A stretch of 8,243 bases of DNA from contig JAEERZ010000095.1 in NCBI GenBank assembly GCA_016286075.1, positions 1 through 8,243 of the forward strand, read 5' to 3'. The position numbers were made by a program, and so were the translations under genes. The stretch comes from Selenomonadaceae bacterium. Its GTDB lineage: Bacteria > Bacillota > Negativicutes > Selenomonadales > Selenomonadaceae. Under the pieces are notes generated by a model, which made no database searches, was not told where the DNA came from, and saw only the letters and a list, made by a program, of their open reading frames with translations. This document shows, piece by piece, positions 5,647 through 8,243 of this stretch (position 1 is the stretch's first letter; each line of letters begins with the position of its first letter).

Positions 5647-6264
5647 ATGAAGGTGCTGATGGTCAACGGGTCGCCGCATCCGAACGGGAACACGGCGACG
5701 GCGCTTGCGGAAATGCAAAAGGTCTTTGAGGCGGAGGGTGTCGAGACGACGCTTTTGCAGGTCGGCAGTAAAGCGATTCGCGGCTGCGTGGCCTGCGGTT
5801 CGTGTCGGGAAAAAGGAAAGTGCGTATTCGACGACGCGGTGAACGAGGCCGCGCCGATTTTCGAGGCGGCGGACGGATTGGTAATCGGAACGCCGGTTTA
5901 TTACGCTTCGGCCAATGCGACGGTGGTAGCGTTCCTTGACCGGCTGTTTTTCAGCGCGTCCTTCGACAAGACGATGAAGGTCGGCGCGTCTGTGGCCGTC
6001 GCGCGGCGCGGCGGCTGTTCGGCGACTTTCGACGAGCTGAACAAGTATTTCACGATCAGCGGCATGCCCGTCGCATCCAGCCAGTATTGGAACAGCGTCC
6101 ACGGCCTCGTGCCGGGGGAGGCGATGCAGGACGCCGAGGGTCTGCAGACGATGCGGACGCTGGCGAAAAATATGACGTTCCTGATGAAGAGCATCGCCCT
6201 CGGCAAGGAGAAGTTCGGCCTGCCGAAAGCGGAAGAAAAAATTGCGACGAATTTCATACGGTAA
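5647..6264 (+). CDS. Flavodoxin-fold NAD(P)H-dependent FMN oxidoreductase, iron-sulfur flavoprotein-like
   Basis: A 205-residue flavodoxin-like protein. The phosphate-binding loop for FMN is G8-SPHPNGN-T16, and the second flavin contact is G81-TPVYYAS. Between them lies C47-x2-C50-x2-C53-x5-C59, the compact cysteine motif that binds a [4Fe-4S] cluster in iron-sulfur flavoproteins (Isf) of anaerobes. Isf proteins pass electrons from ferredoxin or NAD(P)H to acceptors such as O2, H2O2 or quinone-like compounds; the true acceptor here is unknown. The start at 5647 is preceded by AAGGGGG (about 5632-5638). It is a single-gene unit between a divergent promoter and a strong terminator. A less specific label of 'flavodoxin family protein' would be the safe fallback if the cysteines do not hold a cluster. 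Confidence 0.8.
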   Translation: MKVLMVNGSPHPNGNTATALAEMQKVFEAEGVETTLLQVGSKAIRGCVACGSCREKGKCVFDDAVNEAAPIFEAADGLVIGTPVYYASANATVVAFLDRLFFSASFDKTMKVGASVAVARRGGCSATFDELNKYFTISGMPVASSQYWNSVHGLVPGEAMQDAEGLQTMRTLAKNMTFLMKSIALGKEKFGLPKAEEKIATNFIR

Positions 6265-6301
6265 GAAAAACGGAAGCGCAAAATCCGTTGGGAAAAGGCA
6301 G

Positions 6302-6329
6302 GAGCGGCTCGCAAACGGGCCGCTCTTTT
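6302..6329 (+). terminator. Intrinsic terminator after the flavoprotein gene
   Basis: Stem GAGCGGCTCG (6302-6311) with CGGGCCGCTC (6316-6325), 10 bp with one G-U pair and a 4-nt loop, followed by TTTT. It separates the flavoprotein gene from the redox operon. Confidence 0.9.
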
Positions 6330-6357
6330 GCGTTGGAAAAATTTTTGATTTTTCCTC

Positions 6358-6386
6358 TTGACATACCAAATTAAATTGTGTACAAT
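6358..6386 (+). promoter_or_regulatory. Promoter of the thioredoxin reductase-glutaredoxin-peroxidase operon
   Basis: TTGACA (6358-6363) and TACAAT (6381-6386) are separated by 17 bp. Transcription should start near 6393. The -10 box lies in the first of two operator-like sites, so repression by steric exclusion is expected. Confidence 0.85.
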
Positions 6387-6420
6387 CAAATCACAAAATA
6401 AATTTTACACAATTTAATTT
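6368..6420. promoter_or_regulatory. Perfect 15-bp inverted repeat, OhrR/MarR-like operator pair
   Basis: AAATTAAATTGTGTA (6368-6382) and its exact reverse complement TACACAATTTAATTT (6406-6420) are separated by 23 nt. Each arm resembles the Bacillus OhrR operator core, remembered as AATTAAATTGTATACAATT; the first site reads AATTAAATTGTGTACAAT. The left arm overlaps the -10 box and lies upstream of the expected transcription start, so an RNA hairpin cannot form from both arms and a DNA-binding repressor is the likelier user. Confidence 0.65.
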
Positions 6421-6439
6421 TGCGAAATGAGGTGAGGCG

Positions 6440-7375
6440 ATGGCGAAGGAACATCGAAAAATGGACGTGGTCGTAATCGGCGCAGGTATGGCCGGATTGA
6501 CGGCGGCATTGTACGCCGGGCGCAGCGGTCTTTCCGTATTGGTTCTGGAGGCGGAGCTCGTCGGCGGGCAGATAGCGAACGCGGCGGATATCGAAAATTA
6601 TCCGGGTGTTCCGGGGATTGACGGAGGCAAATTGATTTCCGCCGTGCAGACGCAGGCGGAGAGCTTCGGCGCCGTCGTGGACGAGTTCGATTCGATCGTG
6701 CGGGTGGAGCTTTCCGTGCAGCCGAAAATTGTCGAGACGGAGAGCGTCGTCTATGAGGCGGGGGCAGTGATTCTCGCTACGGGCATGAAGCGCCGGAAGT
6801 TGTCGCTCTCCGAGGCGGACCGCTACGAGGGGCGCGGCGTCCATTACTGCGAGCTTTGCGACGGGCAGGCATACGCTGGGAAAACGGTAGCTGTCATCGG
6901 CGGCGGAAACGCGGCGGTGGATGCGGCGGAATACCTTTCCAAGCTGGCGTCGAAGCTCTATCTGATCCAGCGTTCGGAGCTTCGGGCGGACGCCGCCGCC
7001 GTGAAGCGGCTTCGCGAGCATACGAACGTGGAGCTTTTGCTGCATACTGAGCCGCGCGCTCTGTCCGGCGACAAGCGGCTGACGGCGGCGACGCTCTTTG
7101 ACCGGGAAACGGAGGCAACACGGGAACTGCCTCTCGACGCGGTGTTCGTCAATATCGGCGTGGAGCCGAACACGGCGCTGTTCGCCGATCAGGTGAAGCT
7201 CGACAAGGCGGGGAACATCGTTGCGGGCGAGGATTGCCGGACGAATCTTCCGGGCGTGTTCGCGGCGGGGGACGTTCGCACGAAGGAAGTCCGCCAGCTC
7301 ACCACTGCGGCCGCGGACGGCACAACGGCGGCGCTGGGCGCGGTCCGTTATCTGCGGTCGTTGAACAAGGCGTAA
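6440..7375 (+). CDS. trxB: Thioredoxin reductase-like FAD/NAD(P)-dependent disulfide reductase
   Basis: A 311-residue protein of normal low-molecular-weight TrxR length. TrxR passes electrons from a pyridine nucleotide through FAD and a redox disulfide to thioredoxin or a related carrier. FAD-binding G14-AGMAG-19, redox pair C137-EL-C140-DG, nucleotide-binding G154-GGNAA-159 and the second FAD motif GVFAAGD (about 272-278) are all present, and the end RQLTTAAADGTTAA is typical. The segment that normally reads HRRxxxR and binds the NADPH 2'-phosphate is I176-QRSELR-182, lacking the His and the second Arg, so the electron donor may not be NADPH. The start ATG 6440 has GAGGTGA at 6429-6435. It is the first gene of an operon with a glutaredoxin-like protein (97 nt later) and a peroxidase. 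No thioredoxin (WCGPC) gene lies in the window. Confidence 0.87.
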   Translation: MAKEHRKMDVVVIGAGMAGLTAALYAGRSGLSVLVLEAELVGGQIANAADIENYPGVPGIDGGKLISAVQTQAESFGAVVDEFDSIVRVELSVQPKIVETESVVYEAGAVILATGMKRRKLSLSEADRYEGRGVHYCELCDGQAYAGKTVAVIGGGNAAVDAAEYLSKLASKLYLIQRSELRADAAAVKRLREHTNVELLLHTEPRALSGDKRLTAATLFDRETEATRELPLDAVFVNIGVEPNTALFADQVKLDKAGNIVAGEDCRTNLPGVFAAGDVRTKEVRQLTTAAADGTTAALGAVRYLRSLNKA

Positions 7376-7391
7376 TTTTTGAGGTAAGAAA

Positions 7392-7430
7392 GTAGGAAAA
7401 TAGGAAAGTAGGAAAGTTGGAAAATCCTAC
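7392..7430. repeat. Short purine-rich tandem repeat in the trxB-glutaredoxin spacer
   Basis: Four imperfect copies of an 8-9 bp unit: GTAGGAAAA (7392), TAGGAAA (7401), GTAGGAAA (7408), GTTGGAAAA (7416), followed by TCCTAC (7425-7430), which is the complement of GTAGGA and could fold back on any copy. It fills most of the otherwise empty 97-nt spacer and bears no resemblance to coding sequence. Confidence 0.7.
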
Positions 7431-7472
7431 CACAGAAATTTTGAAGTGTGAATTATGAAGGAGGAAACAAAA

Positions 7473-7709
7473 ATGGTAAAAGTGTATTCGATGACGTCCT
7501 GCCCTTGGTGCGTAAAGGCGAAGAAGTATCTGGAATCGAAGGGCATAGAGTATCAAAATCTTAACATCGAGGAAGACGAGGCGGCGCGCGTCGCCTGCCA
7601 GCAGCTTTCCGGCGATTTGATGGTGCCGGTCATCACGGCGAACGACAAAGACTATGTGCTCGGCTTCGACAAGGCGAAGATTGACGCGCTGCTTGGCATT
7701 GCAGGGTAA
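7473..7709 (+). CDS. Small glutaredoxin-like/NrdH-like redox protein (CPWC)
   Basis: A 78-residue thioredoxin-fold protein. It begins with a beta strand (VKVYSM) leading to the redox motif C10-PW-C13, has the helix VKAKKYLESKGIEYQNLNIEED, and the cis-proline loop M50-VPVI (P52). The length and the 'KAKKYLESKGIEY..LNIEED' pattern fit the YruB/NrdH class of small bacterial glutaredoxins, which are often reduced by thioredoxin reductase and not by glutathione. CPWC differs from the usual CPYC. An extra Cys42 is present. AAGGAGG at 7458-7464 is 8 nt before ATG 7473, so the in-frame ATG at 7455, which lies ahead of that site, is rejected. Its stop TAA (7707-7709) is part of the ribosome site of the next gene, giving tight coupling. 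It is the natural candidate carrier between the upstream reductase and the downstream peroxidase; this is an inference from gene order. Confidence 0.88.
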   Translation: MVKVYSMTSCPWCVKAKKYLESKGIEYQNLNIEEDEAARVACQQLSGDLMVPVITANDKDYVLGFDKAKIDALLGIAG

Positions 7710-7720
7710 GGAGGCACACC

Positions 7721-8243
7721 ATGAGCGTATATGATTTCTCGGCGAAAAACGGTAAGGGAGAGGAAATTTCCCTCGCCGACTACAAAGGCAAAGTCCTCGT
7801 TATCGTGAACACCGCCAGCAAATGCGGATTCACGCCCCAGTACGAGGAATTGGAGGAGCTTTACAAGGCTTACGGCGAGCGCGGTCTCATGGTGCTTGGT
7901 TTTCCCTGCAATCAGTTCGCGGCGCAGGAGCCGGGCACAAATGAGGAAGTGCAGACCTTCTGCCGCCTGAACTACGGCGTGACCTTCCCCGTGTTCGCGA
8001 AGGGAGACGTCCGCGGCGACACGGCGCAGCCGCTTTTCAAATACCTGATCAAGGAAAAGGGCTTCAAGGGCTTCGACGAGAGCCATCCGGTGGCGAAGCC
8101 GCTGATGGAGGCCCTGCAAAAGAATTTCCCCGAATACTTGGAAGGGGATTCCATCAAATGGAACTTCACGAAATTCCTGATCGACCGCGAGGGAAACGTC
8201 GTGGAGCGTTTTGAGCCGACCACTACGCCGAAGGCAATGGCGA
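7721..8243 (+). CDS. Cys-type glutathione peroxidase family protein (thioredoxin-dependent type), 3' end outside the window
   Basis: An open frame of 174 codons without a stop; only a few C-terminal residues should be missing. The family reduces hydrogen peroxide and organic hydroperoxides. The catalytic tetrad is visible: peroxidatic C35 in NTASKCGFTPQY, the Gln of FPCNQF (Q65), and W147-N148 in KWNFTKFLID. C81, 46 residues after C35, sits where the resolving cysteine of thioredoxin-dependent GPx enzymes is found, so the electron donor is probably a thioredoxin-fold protein and not glutathione. The active-site codon is TGC, so this is not a selenoprotein. A stretch at about 117-140 (GFDESHPVAKPLMEALQKNF) is longer than in E. 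coli BtuE but is, as I recall, common in Firmicutes members. TAAGGAGG at 7707-7714, overlapping the stop of the preceding gene, fixes the start. Confidence 0.92.
   Translation, partial: MSVYDFSAKNGKGEEISLADYKGKVLVIVNTASKCGFTPQYEELEELYKAYGERGLMVLGFPCNQFAAQEPGTNEEVQTFCRLNYGVTFPVFAKGDVRGDTAQPLFKYLIKEKGFKGFDESHPVAKPLMEALQKNFPEYLEGDSIKWNFTKFLIDREGNVVERFEPTTTPKAMA

Noticed and set aside
6376..6396. TTGTG...TCACAA as a Rex (NADH-sensing) operator
   Set aside because: The gap between TTGTG and CACAA is 11 nt, longer than in the Rex consensus, and the OhrR-like core explains the sequence better.
7823..7825. Selenocysteine in the glutathione peroxidase
   Set aside because: The active-site codon is TGC, and there is no in-frame TGA anywhere in the visible part of the gene.

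Overview
The window looks like chromosomal DNA of a GC-rich member of the Firmicutes/Bacillota. Support comes from a T-box leader on thrS, strong AGGAGG-type ribosome binding sites, near-consensus sigma-A promoters, a YvyF-like zinc-ribbon protein and a BsuPI-domain protein. GC-rich codons within a Firmicutes gene set make a Negativicutes (Selenomonas-like) host a reasonable guess, but this is an inference and not proven by the sequence.

Layout. (1) 1-860: the end of tsaB overlaps rimI, two genes that often sit together in tRNA t6A and ribosomal-protein modification clusters. A hairpin at 867-915 closes the unit and probably serves both strands. (2) 889-2190: an A+T-richer insert with a small XRE-type regulator (minus strand) divergent from an FkbM-family methyltransferase (plus strand). 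The shared intergenic region has a good promoter whose -35 and -10 boxes are each enclosed by an inverted repeat. (3) 2217-5051: a consensus promoter, a T-box leader with its terminator, thrS, and a secreted BsuPI-domain protein 42 nt downstream. (4) 5061-5646: a convergent terminator, a minus-strand YvyF-like double zinc-ribbon protein, and a compact divergent promoter region. (5) 5647-6329: a monocistronic iron-sulfur-flavoprotein-like oxidoreductase with its own terminator. (6) 6358-8243: a consensus promoter with a perfect 15-bp inverted repeat resembling an OhrR operator, then a thioredoxin-reductase-like flavoprotein, a small CPWC glutaredoxin-like protein and a Cys-type glutathione peroxidase that runs off the window.

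How it works together. Most of the window is housekeeping: tRNA modification, Thr-tRNA charging controlled by uncharged tRNA-Thr, and ribosomal protein acetylation. The two parts most worth attention are the redox operon, which looks like a peroxide-induced thiol peroxidase pathway (reductase, small redox carrier, peroxidase) under a MarR/OhrR-type repressor, and the XRE/FkbM pair, which looks acquired and possibly self-regulated. I see no complete novel defence system, CRISPR array, transposase, tRNA or rRNA gene in the window.
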